The notes: generated by a model from the letters alone, not told the origin. 64,000 nucleotides of DNA from Paenibacillus oryzisoli (GCF_001653565.1 NZ_LYPB01000090.1:64759-128758); one strand, 5' to 3'. Positions 14,877 through 24,245 are shown, numbered from the stretch's first letter. Program-made: numbers and translations.

Positions 14877-17800
14877 GAATAGTCGCCATACAAGTCGATG
14901 GATTTGGCTCCTTGCGCAATCGTCAGCTGCAGACCGATAGTGCGTTGACTGTATTCTACGGCGCCAACGAAGCAGGCAAGAGCACACTCATGGGCTTCGT
15001 GCGAGCGGTGCTGTTCGGCTTTCCGACGCGAACGAATCGGGCGGAGCGTTACGAACCGATGGGCGGCGGCGCCCATGGGGGCGCCCTAACCCTGCTCGAT
15101 GAGCAGGGTCAGCGCATCCGCGTCGAGCGCTACGACGCGCCCGCCACAGGCGGCAAACGAGCCTCTGCGGGGCTCGTTAAGGTCACATTCACCGATGGCA
15201 CCATCGGTGGCGAAGAGGAGCTGAACACGCTGCTGGGCGGCCTCTCGGCCGACCTCTACCGCAGCTTGTTCGCTTTTGGTTTAACCGAGCTGCAGGAGCT
15301 TCGCTCCCTGCAGACGGACGAGCTCAGCGGCTATCTGTATAGCGCTGGGCTCGGTGTAAGCGGCTCGGCCATCATGGAGGCCGAGCGCAAGCTGACGGCG
15401 CAGGCCGACGGCCTGTACAGACCCCGCGGACGCAATCAGGAGATGAACCGTCTCCTGAAGGAGCTCGAGGGTCTGGAGCAGTCGCTGCGCCGCAGCCGTG
15501 ATGGGGCAGCCGACTACGATCGGCTGCAGGAAGAGCGCAGCGCCGCGGAGGCGCGCGCAGCTGCCCTGGAGGTGCAGCAGGAGGCGCTGCGCGCGGAGCT
15601 GCACAAGCTCGGCCTGGCCGGCAAGGCGCGCAGTGGCTGGCTGCGCTTGCGGCAGATCGGCCGCGAGCTGGAGGGCCTGCCGGCCAGGCAGGGCTTCCCG
15701 GAGCAGGCCACGGCAAGGCTGGAGGCGCTCGAGGCCGAGCTGGAGCGCCTCCAAGCGGAGCGCGACAAGCTGGAGCTTCATGTGCAGAGTATGCACAGAG
15801 ATAAGGCTGCGCTCCTCTTGGAGCCCCAAGTACTCGCGCATGGGATCGAGTTGAACCATTTACTGGAACAAAGCGCTACCTATGAGGAGCATAAGCGACA
15901 GTTGGAACAGCTTGAGGTAGAAATTGCACACCAACGGTCTCACGTGGATAGAGGGCTAGCTAATTTGGATGTGCAATGGGATGAAACCGATGTCACATCA
16001 TTCGCTGTGACGATTTCACTTCGCGAACAAGTGCGTACGTATAAAGAGCAATTCCGCAATCGCTCCGAACTCGAACTGCGAATGGATGCAGAATTGGACA
16101 ATTTACATACACAAGTTAATCGCGCGCAAGAGCAGGTAAGTTATCTTGAAGCAGCATGCAAAGGCATACAAGTAACCTCGGAGACGATGGAAGCGGATCC
16201 CTATCTGTTATTACAGAATTTGGCTTCGGATTATGCGCGTTGGCAGCTAGTCACAAGTCAAAGATTACATCAGCAAGAACGTCAGGCTGAACAACATCTA
16301 TACTTGCAGAGTCTTGAAGATGCAGCGAAAGCTGGTAGAGAAGCAACGCGTGCATTTCGTCAACGATTGATGATAGGGGCAGGCATTCTAGCGCTGGTTA
16401 CTCCTTTCATAATCGGATGGCTGGGAAACTGGATTACAGCCCTTTGTGTTTTCCTTATTTTCGCAGGGGTGACGGGCTATATCTGGTGGATGGGTCGCCA
16501 AGCGGAAGGAAGCAGAGCATCTCGTGCCATGCCTTCTACCATGGCTTCTACCAATGTGCAAGATCAACGTATCGAGCAGGAGCTAGGACAACTGGAACAC
16601 CGCATTCTGGAGCAGGTGCGTCAATATGAGCAAGTACAGGATCAGCAAGCCCATCTTCGAGAAGCTGCTGCTGCTTCCGAATATTCAAAGTCTGGATCCT
16701 ATAGATATACTAGTATATCGATTCAAGACCTTCAGCCGCAGCTGGATGCTTGGTTCCGAGAGATTGACAAAGGTAAACACGCGCATAGTGAGCAGCTCCG
16801 TAAGCTGGAGAAATTAAGGGATGCACGGGAAAATCTACTCCTGCTTCTGGGGCAAGTTGAGCAGCGATTGCGTCATGCCGAAGACGTGAGAAAAGATACG
16901 CTCCGGGTACATACGGCCTGGGAAGAATGGCTGAACCAATTAGGCGTAGGCTCCCATTTATCGACAGATGCGCTTCTAGAAACGATTGGAGTCATCGAGA
17001 AGGCTCAGGATGGACTGCGTCAACTTCATAAACTGATCTCCAAGAGAGACATGTTAGCCGAGAACGTTCGTATTTTTGAAGAAACCGTTCGAGATCTTCT
17101 AGAATTGCCTCCATCCAGGCAAGATTATTTGTTTGCATTGAAACGATGGAAAGAAGATGAACAGCGGCAGCGTGTGCTTATTGCAGAACATAGGCAATTA
17201 GAACAAGGGATTGGCGAGTCGGAGCAAGCGCTTCTGTTAGCACAGCAGCATATGGAACGGACACAGGCACGTCTCCATCAACTTTTACAGGAAGCCACAG
17301 CGCAAGATGGCGAGCACCTGCGAATCATGGAACGGGAACTGCTCCAACGCAAGAAGCTGGAAGATGAAGGTCGGGTACTCGAATCCTCCATGGAATCGTT
17401 AGTAAGCCGTTCATTCATGGCAAGCTTTGCGGAGATGATGGAATCTCAAGGCGAAGAGGATCTGGCCCTGCAAGCTGTTTCACTGCAACAGAGGCTATCG
17501 CAGACGATTGCGCAAACGAATGAACTCAGAGAGATCATTGGCAAGCTTTCGGGCCATATTGAGAAGCTGGAGCAAGGGATGGAAGCAGCGAATCTGCGTA
17601 TGCAAGCAGAAGGAATTCGAACGACGCTATCTCAGCAAGTGAACCAGTATGCGGTGGCATCATTTGCCGCGCTCCTACTGAAGAAGGCACGTGATATCTA
17701 CGAAAAGGATCGTCAACCAGGCGTGCTTCTGCGGGCATCTACGTATTTTGCTATGATGACGAACGGGGCATTCGAAGCTGTTAAGGCCCCATTTGGCGAA

Positions 17801-18106
17801 CAACGCTTAATAGCGGTAAGGTCAAATGGACAGCAAGTGGAGACGAATGTACTCAGTCGTGGGACCGCTGAGCAATTATATTTATCCATGCGATTTGCGC
17901 TTGTAGAAGAGTATGGCGGCAAAGCTATTTTACCGCTGGTTTTGGATGATATTCTCGTCAACTTCGATGAGGAACGGATGGAAAGTTGTTTGCGTGTTCT
18001 CGCTGATGTAAGTCAGCGTCATCAGGTGCTGCTCTTTACCTGTCATGGCCATGTACGTGATGCGGCAGCACGTGTAATTCCTAATCATCTATATATTCAA
18101 TTATAG
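14873..18106 (+). CDS. yhaN: YhaN-like SMC/Rad50-type ATPase
   Basis: A 1077-residue ABC-type ATPase, partner of YhaO. Walker A is at residues 30-38 ('GANEAGKST'), then about 850 residues of coiled coil rich in Gln/Glu/Leu, and the C-terminal lobe with signature 'LSRGTAEQLYLSMRFAL', Walker B 'LPLVLDDILVNFDEER' and the H-loop 'TCHGH'. Unlike Rad50 it carries two hydrophobic stretches in mid-protein (about residues 500-545), as YhaN-type proteins do, in place of a zinc hook. The start ATG 14873 overlaps the yhaO stop and follows GGAGGGGG. A segment of about 750 bp near 15050-15790 is far more GC-rich than the rest of the gene. Confidence 0.92.
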   Translation: MRIVAIQVDGFGSLRNRQLQTDSALTVFYGANEAGKSTLMGFVRAVLFGFPTRTNRAERYEPMGGGAHGGALTLLDEQGQRIRVERYDAPATGGKRASAGLVKVTFTDGTIGGEEELNTLLGGLSADLYRSLFAFGLTELQELRSLQTDELSGYLYSAGLGVSGSAIMEAERKLTAQADGLYRPRGRNQEMNRLLKELEGLEQSLRRSRDGAADYDRLQEERSAAEARAAALEVQQEALRAELHKLGLAGKARSGWLRLRQIGRELEGLPARQGFPEQATARLEALEAELERLQAERDKLELHVQSMHRDKAALLLEPQVLAHGIELNHLLEQSATYEEHKRQLEQLEVEIAHQRSHVDRGLANLDVQWDETDVTSFAVTISLREQVRTYKEQFRNRSELELRMDAELDNLHTQVNRAQEQVSYLEAACKGIQVTSETMEADPYLLLQNLASDYARWQLVTSQRLHQQERQAEQHLYLQSLEDAAKAGREATRAFRQRLMIGAGILALVTPFIIGWLGNWITALCVFLIFAGVTGYIWWMGRQAEGSRASRAMPSTMASTNVQDQRIEQELGQLEHRILEQVRQYEQVQDQQAHLREAAAASEYSKSGSYRYTSISIQDLQPQLDAWFREIDKGKHAHSEQLRKLEKLRDARENLLLLLGQVEQRLRHAEDVRKDTLRVHTAWEEWLNQLGVGSHLSTDALLETIGVIEKAQDGLRQLHKLISKRDMLAENVRIFEETVRDLLELPPSRQDYLFALKRWKEDEQRQRVLIAEHRQLEQGIGESEQALLLAQQHMERTQARLHQLLQEATAQDGEHLRIMERELLQRKKLEDEGRVLESSMESLVSRSFMASFAEMMESQGEEDLALQAVSLQQRLSQTIAQTNELREIIGKLSGHIEKLEQGMEAANLRMQAEGIRTTLSQQVNQYAVASFAALLLKKARDIYEKDRQPGVLLRASTYFAMMTNGAFEAVKAPFGEQRLIAVRSNGQQVETNVLSRGTAEQLYLSMRFALVEEYGGKAILPLVLDDILVNFDEERMESCLRVLADVSQRHQVLLFTCHGHVRDAAARVIPNHLYIQL

Positions 18107-18132
18107 AAAGCATGGGATCGGAGGCCTCAAAC

Positions 18133-18408
18133 ATGGAAGGAAACGATAAGCGGAAAGACCATCGAGAAATTTCCTATCAAGTTGGATGGAAAAAAGGTAA
18201 GATTCAGTGGAAAGAAGGAGCGTCTGACGATCTCCGAGCTGATAAAGACAAGCAAGAGGATGGAGAGCTGGATAAGAAATACCTGCAACTGTTATGGTTT
18301 CCAGCGATGAAGCTTCCACACATAATGATCCTTCCGCTGCTTTATGCACTCCCTGTCATTAGCTTTGTCTGCACGTTACTGCTCATCTACGGCTTGCGTA
18401 GGCACTAG
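18133..18408 (+). CDS. Small charged protein with one or two C-terminal helices
   Basis: A 91-residue protein. The first ~50 residues are strongly charged and lack structure cues; residues ~58-88 are hydrophobic and would span the membrane once or twice. Family not recognised. The ATG at 18133 is chosen because CGGAGG stands nine bases upstream; an earlier ATG at 18112 would put that sequence inside the gene. It follows yhaN by 26 bp and precedes another membrane protein by 30 bp, so an operon is likely. Confidence 0.6.
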   Translation: MEGNDKRKDHREISYQVGWKKGKIQWKEGASDDLRADKDKQEDGELDKKYLQLLWFPAMKLPHIMILPLLYALPVISFVCTLLLIYGLRRH

Positions 18409-18438
18409 TTCAAGGTTAGATGGAAGGAGGGGTTAGGA

Positions 18439-18876
18439 ATGAATTTGTTTTTAGCTATGCTTGGTGCTGTGGTCGGTCTATTCGTGACGGGGGCCGGCAT
18501 CTATACCGCTTGGAGTGTACATCAGTTATGGAGGCAGCAAGCTGCCTCGCCAAGAGCCATCGGCCAAGCCCAGATTGCGGCTACCTATTTCGCCAGATGG
18601 ACGATCATGGATTACTCCGTTGTTGGTTTATTTATCATTGGACTGCTGCTCATGGTTGCTATGTTAGTGGCTGTTGGTAGAGATCATACCGAAATTGCGA
18701 ATTTTCATTGGGGTTATTTACTGACAGGCATTATCCTCGCTGGGATGGGGATGCTGCTATTGTCCATACGGTTGATTCTCGTACTCAGCTTCCCGCTGGG
18801 CAATACTTTACAACGTACTCCGACGGTTACGCCAGATCATCAATACGAGCCAAACGACACTCACCACACCAAATAG
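18439..18876 (+). CDS. Membrane protein with three helices, family unknown
   Basis: A 145-residue protein with hydrophobic segments at about 3-25, 57-82 and 90-118, and a polar His/Asp/Thr-rich tail. No family recognised. RBS AAGGAGGGG is strong. Its last 69 bp overlap, in antisense, the 3' end of the YkvI-like gene on the other strand, and no terminator lies between them. Confidence 0.65.
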   Translation: MNLFLAMLGAVVGLFVTGAGIYTAWSVHQLWRQQAASPRAIGQAQIAATYFARWTIMDYSVVGLFIIGLLLMVAMLVAVGRDHTEIANFHWGYLLTGIILAGMGMLLLSIRLILVLSFPLGNTLQRTPTVTPDHQYEPNDTHHTK

Positions 18877-19848
18877 CGGGTATAAAGCGGTTAAAAGCGT
18901 TTTGAAACCGATGTGGCTGATGGCATAGCTGAGAAGTAAAATGGCGATGAGCAACAGTTTGGGAGGGATCTTAATCCGCTGCTGGAGCTGCATGGATAAG
19001 CCATAAGCATCCCCAATAAAGGTCGTGAATATTTCGCCATATATAACGAGTAAATAAGCAACTTGTGGGAAATAACCGAGTTTCGTCATAATATTTCCCA
19101 TCGGAATTTCGAATTGGGCGATGCCCGGCATTTGTGCTGAGAGGGCATAATGTGCGGCAAGTAGAAGCAATCCTATGCCTGCACCTCCAAGCAAACCGCC
19201 CCAATAGAGCACGGAGCGATCGCGAATCGCGCCTCCCATTGGCACGAGGACAGCTTGCGCCATGGCCAAATTAAAGGCTGTGTAGAGAAATGGTGCAAAC
19301 CAAACACGGACAAGCGAATCATCGCTTGACATACGCAGCCAGTTGCCAGACGTTGGCGAATGCCAGGTGTACACTACAATGACGAAGCTGAAGAGCAGCA
19401 TAATTGGGACCACGATGGAGTTGACGGTCATGATCGCTTTGATCCCGCGCGTTAGAATGACATAAGAAAGTACGAGTGTGATCAGAAGCCCTGTCGTGTA
19501 CGAGAGATGAAGCTGTTCTTCAAAAACGGTACCGGCTCCTGCTAACATGACGGTTGTAATGCCAAAAAGAACGACCATCATAAACAAGGAGATCCATTTC
19601 CCAATTTTTTCGCCAAAAAGAACTTTATTTAAATCCTCATAGGATTCTGCTTTCATTTCATGTGCCATAAGCATGAGTTGTATGCCTATCCATATGAACA
19701 ACACGGTTGATAGAGCGATTGTTAATGTAGCTAGCGAGCCATAGCGAGTGAAAAATTGAAGAATCTCTTGCCCGGAAGCAAAGCCAGCCCCAACAACGGT
19801 TCCGATATAGGTGAAGGCAACACGGACAATCTGTGCATGATTTCGCAT
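18808..19848 (-). CDS. YkvI-family membrane transporter-like protein
   Basis: About 346 residues and ten predicted membrane helices, in the amino-acid/polyamine/organocation superfamily fold. 'FTYIGTVVGAGFASGQEILQF' (quoted here as the family opening, first 20 residues matter) matches B. subtilis YkvI, and 'MTVNSIVVPIMLLF' marks helix 5. Substrate unknown; homologs are annotated only as membrane proteins. The start at 19848 (GAGG six bases upstream) fits family length better than ATG 19899. The 3' end overlaps the convergent gene by 69 bp. Confidence 0.8.
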   Translation of the reverse strand: MRNHAQIVRVAFTYIGTVVGAGFASGQEILQFFTRYGSLATLTIALSTVLFIWIGIQLMLMAHEMKAESYEDLNKVLFGEKIGKWISLFMMVVLFGITTVMLAGAGTVFEEQLHLSYTTGLLITLVLSYVILTRGIKAIMTVNSIVVPIMLLFSFVIVVYTWHSPTSGNWLRMSSDDSLVRVWFAPFLYTAFNLAMAQAVLVPMGGAIRDRSVLYWGGLLGGAGIGLLLLAAHYALSAQMPGIAQFEIPMGNIMTKLGYFPQVAYLLVIYGEIFTTFIGDAYGLSMQLQQRIKIPPKLLLIAILLLSYAISHIGFKTLLTALYPLFGVVSVVWLVLMIWRNRRSTL

Positions 19849-19992
19849 ATATTGCCTCGCTTTCTTTCGTTTGATATAGTACAAGGTATGTTTGTACATA
19901 AGCTTGCATGACTGTTAGATAGGACGAGATTTGTTTAAGCCCTATTCCACAGCTACGAGGCATGTGAAGTTAAACTCAGGAGAGTGTGAGTT

Positions 19993-20628
19993 GTGAAGGA
20001 ATTCCTGTTTGATTTTATTAGTCAATATGGCTATGTTGCCTTGTATCTCTTGTTGTCCGCTGGGATGCTTGGTGTTCCGATTCCTGATGAAACCTTGATG
20101 GTCTTCATCGGCTCTTTGACTGCTTGGGGAGGTCCTTTCGACTTCGGCCCCACACTAGCTGTTATTTATGCAGGGACAATGACGGGCATGACGGTTAGTT
20201 ATTTCATCGGTCATCGTGTAGGGAAACCGTTTCTTAATCGGTATGGCAAATGGGTGAAGCTGACTCCAAGCCGAATCGAGAGAGCGGAAGGTTGGTTTAA
20301 GAAATACGGATTGTGGACGGTTTTCTTCGGTTATTTCGTTCCTGGTGTACGTCACTTTACTTGCTATCTATCAGGCGTAAGCGGTGTAAAGTTTTATAAG
20401 TACATTTTGTATGCGGGAACCGGAGCCTTGCTCTGGTGTACGACCTTTGTCACGCTGGGGAGATTTATTGGCAATAACTTTGAAAGTTTTTTACAATTGT
20501 TTCATACTTATATGGGAATTTCCTTATTCATTTTGGTCATACTAGCTGCTATTGGCACCTTGATCTACCTTCGGTTTCGCAAACATCACATTGTTATCCT
20601 GAAACGAAAACCAAAAAAAAGACCATGA
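19993..20628 (+). CDS. DedA-family membrane protein
   Basis: A 211-residue DedA/SNARE-associated family protein, a group implicated in lipid-carrier (undecaprenyl phosphate) or phospholipid flipping. The family acidic motif is seen as 'GVPIPDETLMVFIGSL', then 'YFIGHRVGKPFLNRYGKW' and the arginine-containing loop 'GYFVPGVRHFTCYLSGVSG'. In most DedA proteins the residue before F-(V/I)-P is Arg; here it is Tyr, while the second Arg is kept. Four to five membrane helices. The start codon is GTG with AGGAGA upstream. A hairpin overlaps the stop codon. Confidence 0.9.
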   Translation: MKEFLFDFISQYGYVALYLLLSAGMLGVPIPDETLMVFIGSLTAWGGPFDFGPTLAVIYAGTMTGMTVSYFIGHRVGKPFLNRYGKWVKLTPSRIERAEGWFKKYGLWTVFFGYFVPGVRHFTCYLSGVSGVKFYKYILYAGTGALLWCTTFVTLGRFIGNNFESFLQLFHTYMGISLFILVILAAIGTLIYLRFRKHHIVILKRKPKKRP

Positions 20629-20660
20629 AATTCAACCTCTAAGGCTGAATTCATGGTCTT
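20619..20660. terminator. Bidirectional terminator
   Basis: AAGACCATGAA and TTCATGGTCTT pair with an inner TTCA..TGAA stem. The hairpin is flanked by an A run and T-rich sequence and lies between the convergent DedA and lipoprotein genes, touching the DedA stop. Confidence 0.85.
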
Positions 20661-20677
20661 CTGTTTTAATAAATGTT

Positions 20678-21394
20678 TTATGAATTTGCAAAAAGCTTAA
20701 TGGACTGGATCGTGTTGTCATGCGGATCAATATCGATCTTAAGCAAAGTGCCTTGCGCTTTGTAAGACAGCACATAGGTAGATTTCGAATCAGGCTTGCC
20801 TAGGATGGCAATCGCATCCTGCTGACTTTGGCCTAATCGCAAGCCATGCAATCCTGGATCAATGTCAACCGAGTGCACATCTACGAATTCAAGTAACCCT
20901 TTACTATTGAAACCTACCGAAAAGTCGTTGAAATCGTAAACCTCGATGTTGTCTTCTTCCATGACGAATTGCTTCTTCACTTTACCAAAACGCTCCAACA
21001 CCGAAGCTTTCGGAGTTCCAAGTTTGAGTCCCATTAAGGTCGGCTTTTCTTGCTGATAAGCATCCTCGGCTTTAACTTTTGGCTTAGATGTGGGTTTAGG
21101 ACTTGTGTAAACTTGCGATGGCGAAATATCGTCTTGATCTACTTTGGTGATGCCCGCCACTTGAGCCTCATGTTTCGTGCTATCGTCTATAGCAGGTGTT
21201 GAAGTTGGCGTTGCGACGATAATCGGAGCTGTCGTTTCCTGGTTTAGCTGTGCAGGCACATATGTCGATGTTGCGTCTATGGTTGCCTTTGGAGCAGGAG
21301 CAGATGATTCTTGGCATCCAGTTACCAAGAATGATGCAATTGCAACAGGCATACATCCTACAAGAATGGGTTTTATTAGGTTGTTCATTGCCAT
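20678..21394 (-). CDS. Lipoprotein with duplicated LG-x-GK domain (DUF4309-like)
   Basis: About 238 residues. The N-terminus is a lipoprotein signal with lipobox 'LVTGC', then a Thr/Pro/Ala-rich linker of some 100 residues that would span the wall, then a folded domain with two related segments, 'LMGLKLGTPKASVLERFGKV' and 'LRLGQSQQDAIAILGKP', as in DUF4309/YjgB-like and SmpA-type domains. Function unknown. The start at 21394 is set by GGAGGAAAGG; an ORF extends 41 codons further upstream without an RBS and would bury the signal peptide. Confidence 0.7.
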   Translation of the reverse strand: MAMNNLIKPILVGCMPVAIASFLVTGCQESSAPAPKATIDATSTYVPAQLNQETTAPIIVATPTSTPAIDDSTKHEAQVAGITKVDQDDISPSQVYTSPKPTSKPKVKAEDAYQQEKPTLMGLKLGTPKASVLERFGKVKKQFVMEEDNIEVYDFNDFSVGFNSKGLLEFVDVHSVDIDPGLHGLRLGQSQQDAIAILGKPDSKSTYVLSYKAQGTLLKIDIDPHDNTIQSIKLFANS

Positions 21395-21659
21395 CTTTCC
21401 TTTCCTCCGAAGAGTAGTTGAAGTGATATTTATTAGTAGTACTAATGATACTGTTTTATCGAAGGTTTTCAATGCATCTTCGTGCCTAAATGTGAGCAAT
21501 TCTAGAACGTATTCCAATTGCGTGTAATGCTTATATATATATAGACACCATGGGAGCCCAAAAAGTTTCAGTGTTTTTGTTATTTTCCAAATGGACTTGA
21601 AAGAGGCAGGAGCAATATGGTAACTTACTCATAATAGATTGCAATAGGGGGCCGATTTC

Positions 21660-22229
21660 ATGGAGTTATTAAAACAGCGGATCTTAGAGGTCGGCGTCGT
21701 TGCTTCAGATCAAGTACTTAAGCTTGATGCCATTTTGAATCACCAGGTAGATCCTGTTCTCATCATGGAGATGGGGAAAGAATTTGCAAGACTGTTTAGA
21801 GAAACGAAGCCAGACAAAGTATTGACTGTGGAATCATCCGGTATTCCTATTGCGTATACGACGGCATTGCAACTTGAAGTTCCTATGGTTTTTGCTCGTC
21901 GCAAGAAGACGTTGACGATGGATCAAGATACGTATAGTGAACGAGTTCCTTCTTTTACCAAAGGCATTGTTACGGATATTATGGTGTCTTCGCATCTGCT
22001 GGGAAAAGGGGAGCGCATCCTGCTGATTGATGATTTCATCGCCAACGGGGATGCTGCGCGCGGCTTAATTCGTATTGTGGAAAAAGCGGAAGCAGAGCTT
22101 GTCGGAGTTGGGATTGTTGTTGAGAAATCCTTTCAAAATGGCGGAAAATCCATTCGTGAGCGTGGAATCCGCGTAGAGTCACTTGCTCGAATTGCATCAC
22201 TTGCGAACGGGAAGATTACTTTTGACTGA
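21660..22229 (+). CDS. xpt: Xanthine phosphoribosyltransferase
   Basis: A 189-residue type I phosphoribosyltransferase that converts xanthine and PRPP to XMP in purine salvage. It closely follows B. subtilis Xpt: 'LKQRILEVGVVASDQVLKLD' at the N-terminus, 'VESSGIPIA', and the PRPP loop 'ILLIDDFIANGDAARGL'. Cytoplasmic dimer in the family. RBS is weak (ATAGGGGG about nine bases ahead). In B. subtilis this gene follows a guanine riboswitch; I could not find the conserved purine-aptamer core in the 130 bp upstream, and pbuX does not follow. Confidence 0.92.
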   Translation: MELLKQRILEVGVVASDQVLKLDAILNHQVDPVLIMEMGKEFARLFRETKPDKVLTVESSGIPIAYTTALQLEVPMVFARRKKTLTMDQDTYSERVPSFTKGIVTDIMVSSHLLGKGERILLIDDFIANGDAARGLIRIVEKAEAELVGVGIVVEKSFQNGGKSIRERGIRVESLARIASLANGKITFD

Positions 22230-22309
22230 TTTTACATGGCGAGAATGACTTCCCTGAAACCGATTTATCCTTTATAATGGTTACAAGGTAAGAGAGGAGG
22301 CTGACATCT

Positions 22310-22636
22310 ATGGGTATCGAAAATGGTTCCATTGACTATTTCATGACAAAGCTAGGGGAAGCAAAGACTCACTTTGAACGTGCGCTTGATTGTAAACATA
22401 CAGAGTTTGATGATCTGTATCCGTATATGATTGAACACCCGCAATTTTTCTGGTATAAGCGTTATGTAGCCTGGTCCGAGTTGTTAACGATCGTGAAGCT
22501 TTGTACGGAGCTAACCATCGAGTGGGAACAGCAGTTCTCTGTTGCACAAGCGGATTATATTAAGAAACGTGTGATGTCAAGCAAAGTCCTTGATTTCTGG
22601 TTCGAAACGAATGATTCGAAAGAGCATGTAAGTTAA
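22310..22636 (+). CDS. Conserved-type small protein, function unknown
   Basis: A 108-residue soluble protein, mostly helical, rich in Trp/Tyr/Phe ('EHPQFFWYKRYVAWSELL'). No family recognised. RBS GAGAGGAGG is strong. It lies 80 bp after xpt and ends just before a good terminator, so it may share the xpt transcript. Confidence 0.65.
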   Translation: MGIENGSIDYFMTKLGEAKTHFERALDCKHTEFDDLYPYMIEHPQFFWYKRYVAWSELLTIVKLCTELTIEWEQQFSVAQADYIKKRVMSSKVLDFWFETNDSKEHVS

Positions 22637-22651
22637 TAAACCATATATGAC

Positions 22652-22690
22652 AAAAGGCCAATGAATTCCTCCAGGAATCTTGGCCTTTTT
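22652..22690. terminator. Terminator between convergent small genes
   Basis: AAAAGGCCAA/TTGGCCTTTTT outer stem with inner ATTCCT/AGGAAT, followed by a T tract; usable in both directions. Confidence 0.85.
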
Positions 22691-22708
22691 ATTTTGTGTT
22701 CATTGCCA

Positions 22709-23026
22709 CTAGATGCCGTTTTCCAAAACATTCATAGTTTCGATATGCCGTTTGGTTTGTTCAGAACCAAGGCGGTGCAGCATACGATATACTTCGGTTA
22801 AATAGTAATCATATTCCTGATTGGTTTCATTGGAATAATATACTTTCCACGGAAGCCAAGAAGTCGCGTAACTGCCTTGAGACGAATTGTCAGTTTCCTC
22901 AAAAAGCTCCTGAAGTTTGGCGATATCATCTTCAGTTGCGGATATTTCAAATTCATAATCAAGTGCTGTGCTATCTTCCAGTACTTCTCCCGTGCCTACA
23001 TTGATGTAGTACGTTCTCTTCTCCAT
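22709..23026 (-). CDS. Acidic small protein, function unknown
   Basis: A 105-residue acidic cytoplasmic protein. The opening 'MEKRTYYINVGTGEVLEDST' suggests a beta-hairpin-rich fold, followed by Asp/Glu-rich helices. I do not recognise its family. RBS AAGGGGGA precedes the ATG. It stands alone on the minus strand. Confidence 0.65.
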   Translation of the reverse strand: MEKRTYYINVGTGEVLEDSTALDYEFEISATEDDIAKLQELFEETDNSSQGSYATSWLPWKVYYSNETNQEYDYYLTEVYRMLHRLGSEQTKRHIETMNVLENGI

Positions 23027-23203
23027 TGGAATGTCCCCCTTACGGTAGGCATGAGCTTCGTTTGTGCCTTATCGCGTGCCTCGTCCTCGTTAAGTTAACC
23101 GAAGATGTAGGGATTTATGTAAAGTTTCGCCGAATGGTAAATTGGTGTATGCTAACTATGTAGAAATAATATTTGTGATACTTATGATGGAGGTGCTACA
23201 TAG

Positions 23204-23467
23204 ATGATTACAGAAGAACAATTGGATCAATACCGCGTAGATAGCACATTGCTGCGGGTTATTCGAGATGTAAGTCCTGCGAACGATGTCCGCGGCATTG
23301 TCGTGGCTTGGGATGATGAGACGGTTCTTATTCGCAAAAAAAACCGGAGAGTCGTCAAGCTTGCCCGCGGATACGTGTATCAGCCTTATGAGAATGAAAG
23401 GCCGCCAGCGTTCATGTTGCCTCAGGAAACGATAACGCCGGATGATCTGTCCGATGAGGCTGAGTGA
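23204..23467 (+). CDS. Small protein with SH3-like N-terminal part, unknown
   Basis: An 87-residue protein. Residues 20-60 ('GIVVAWDDETVLIRKKNRRV') have the strand pattern of a small beta-barrel and are basic; the tail is acidic and Pro-rich. No family named. RBS GATGGAGG at good spacing. The cbiZ-like gene follows closely, and its longest possible reading frame would overlap this one by 26 bp, so both are probably translated from one mRNA. Confidence 0.65.
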   Translation: MITEEQLDQYRVDSTLLRVIRDVSPANDVRGIVVAWDDETVLIRKKNRRVVKLARGYVYQPYENERPPAFMLPQETITPDDLSDEAE

Positions 23468-23522
23468 CGGCGAGGGGGAGCGCGAGTCGACTTCCGCTAA
23501 AAGTTTGATCCCAGGTGTTGGG

Positions 23523-24245
23523 ATGAAGCAAGTAGTATCGCCCTTCGGCAAGTATATGGCGATTACAAGTGACACTCCAATGAGGACATTAAATTCCTCT
23601 CCTTGGGGTGGAGGTTACGGTCTCCATAGGGTGTTGATGAATCGGCAGGTGGACAAGACCTATAACGAGACCGATCCGTTGTTGGAGATGGAGGCTTTCA
23701 TAGCCCGAGAAGGACTCGATCCACAGGATACGGCCGGAATGCTCACCGCGGCTTGGGTGAACGATGTTGGATTCAACGAGTTAGCTTGGCCGCTGGAGGA
23801 AGAGGAAAGTGCGAAGTCGGAAGATGATGCGGCATCTGTGGGCGAAACACTTCGTGTATCCGCCTGGGTGACAGTCGGACTGGGGAATAAAGCACGAGCA
23901 GGTGCCATGCTGCCTGCTTCCTCGCTCTATCCTGGCACGATCAACACGATCGTCGTTATTGAGGGGCGACTGACAGACGCTGCGATGGTGAATGCAGTAA
24001 TTACCGCCACCGAAGCTAAGGCAGCTGCTCTGCAGTCTATGAACATTACGATCAACGGCCAAATCGCAACAGGCACATCGACAGATGCTGTGTTGATCGC
24101 AGCAACGAATCGAGGAACGACATACCGCTATGCAGGTACGGCGACTACGCTGGGCTACTTGATTGGCAGGACGGTCCATGAAGCTATCCTAGTTTCTGGA
24201 CAGTTGTACGAGCTTGCGATGAGCAGACGCGCTGCGGCGCAGTAG
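23523..24245 (+). CDS. cbiZ: Adenosylcobinamide amidohydrolase CbiZ
   Basis: About 240 residues of the CbiZ family, which removes the aminopropanol side chain of adenosylcobinamide to give cobyric acid for B12 salvage. Family segments are 'LNSSPWGGGYGLHRVLMNRQ', 'TAAWVNDVGF', 'AWVTVGLGNKARAG', 'YPGTINTIVVIEGRLTDAAM', and 'GTSTDAVLIAA'. The start is uncertain: ATG 23523 has AGGTG nearby, while the frame is open back to ATG 23442, inside the previous gene. No other cobalamin genes are near, but a B12-dependent ribonucleotide reductase lies 12 kb away. No cobalamin riboswitch was seen upstream. Confidence 0.85.
   Translation: MKQVVSPFGKYMAITSDTPMRTLNSSPWGGGYGLHRVLMNRQVDKTYNETDPLLEMEAFIAREGLDPQDTAGMLTAAWVNDVGFNELAWPLEEEESAKSEDDAASVGETLRVSAWVTVGLGNKARAGAMLPASSLYPGTINTIVVIEGRLTDAAMVNAVITATEAKAAALQSMNITINGQIATGTSTDAVLIAATNRGTTYRYAGTATTLGYLIGRTVHEAILVSGQLYELAMSRRAAAQ

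Noticed and set aside
15281..15859. Long antisense ORFs within the YhaN-like gene
   Set aside because: They are a by-product of the GC-rich block, lack ribosome binding sites and give low-complexity proteins.
21528..21659. Guanine riboswitch upstream of xpt
   Set aside because: The B. subtilis gene has one, but the conserved purine-aptamer core sequences and the closing stem could not be found in this spacer.
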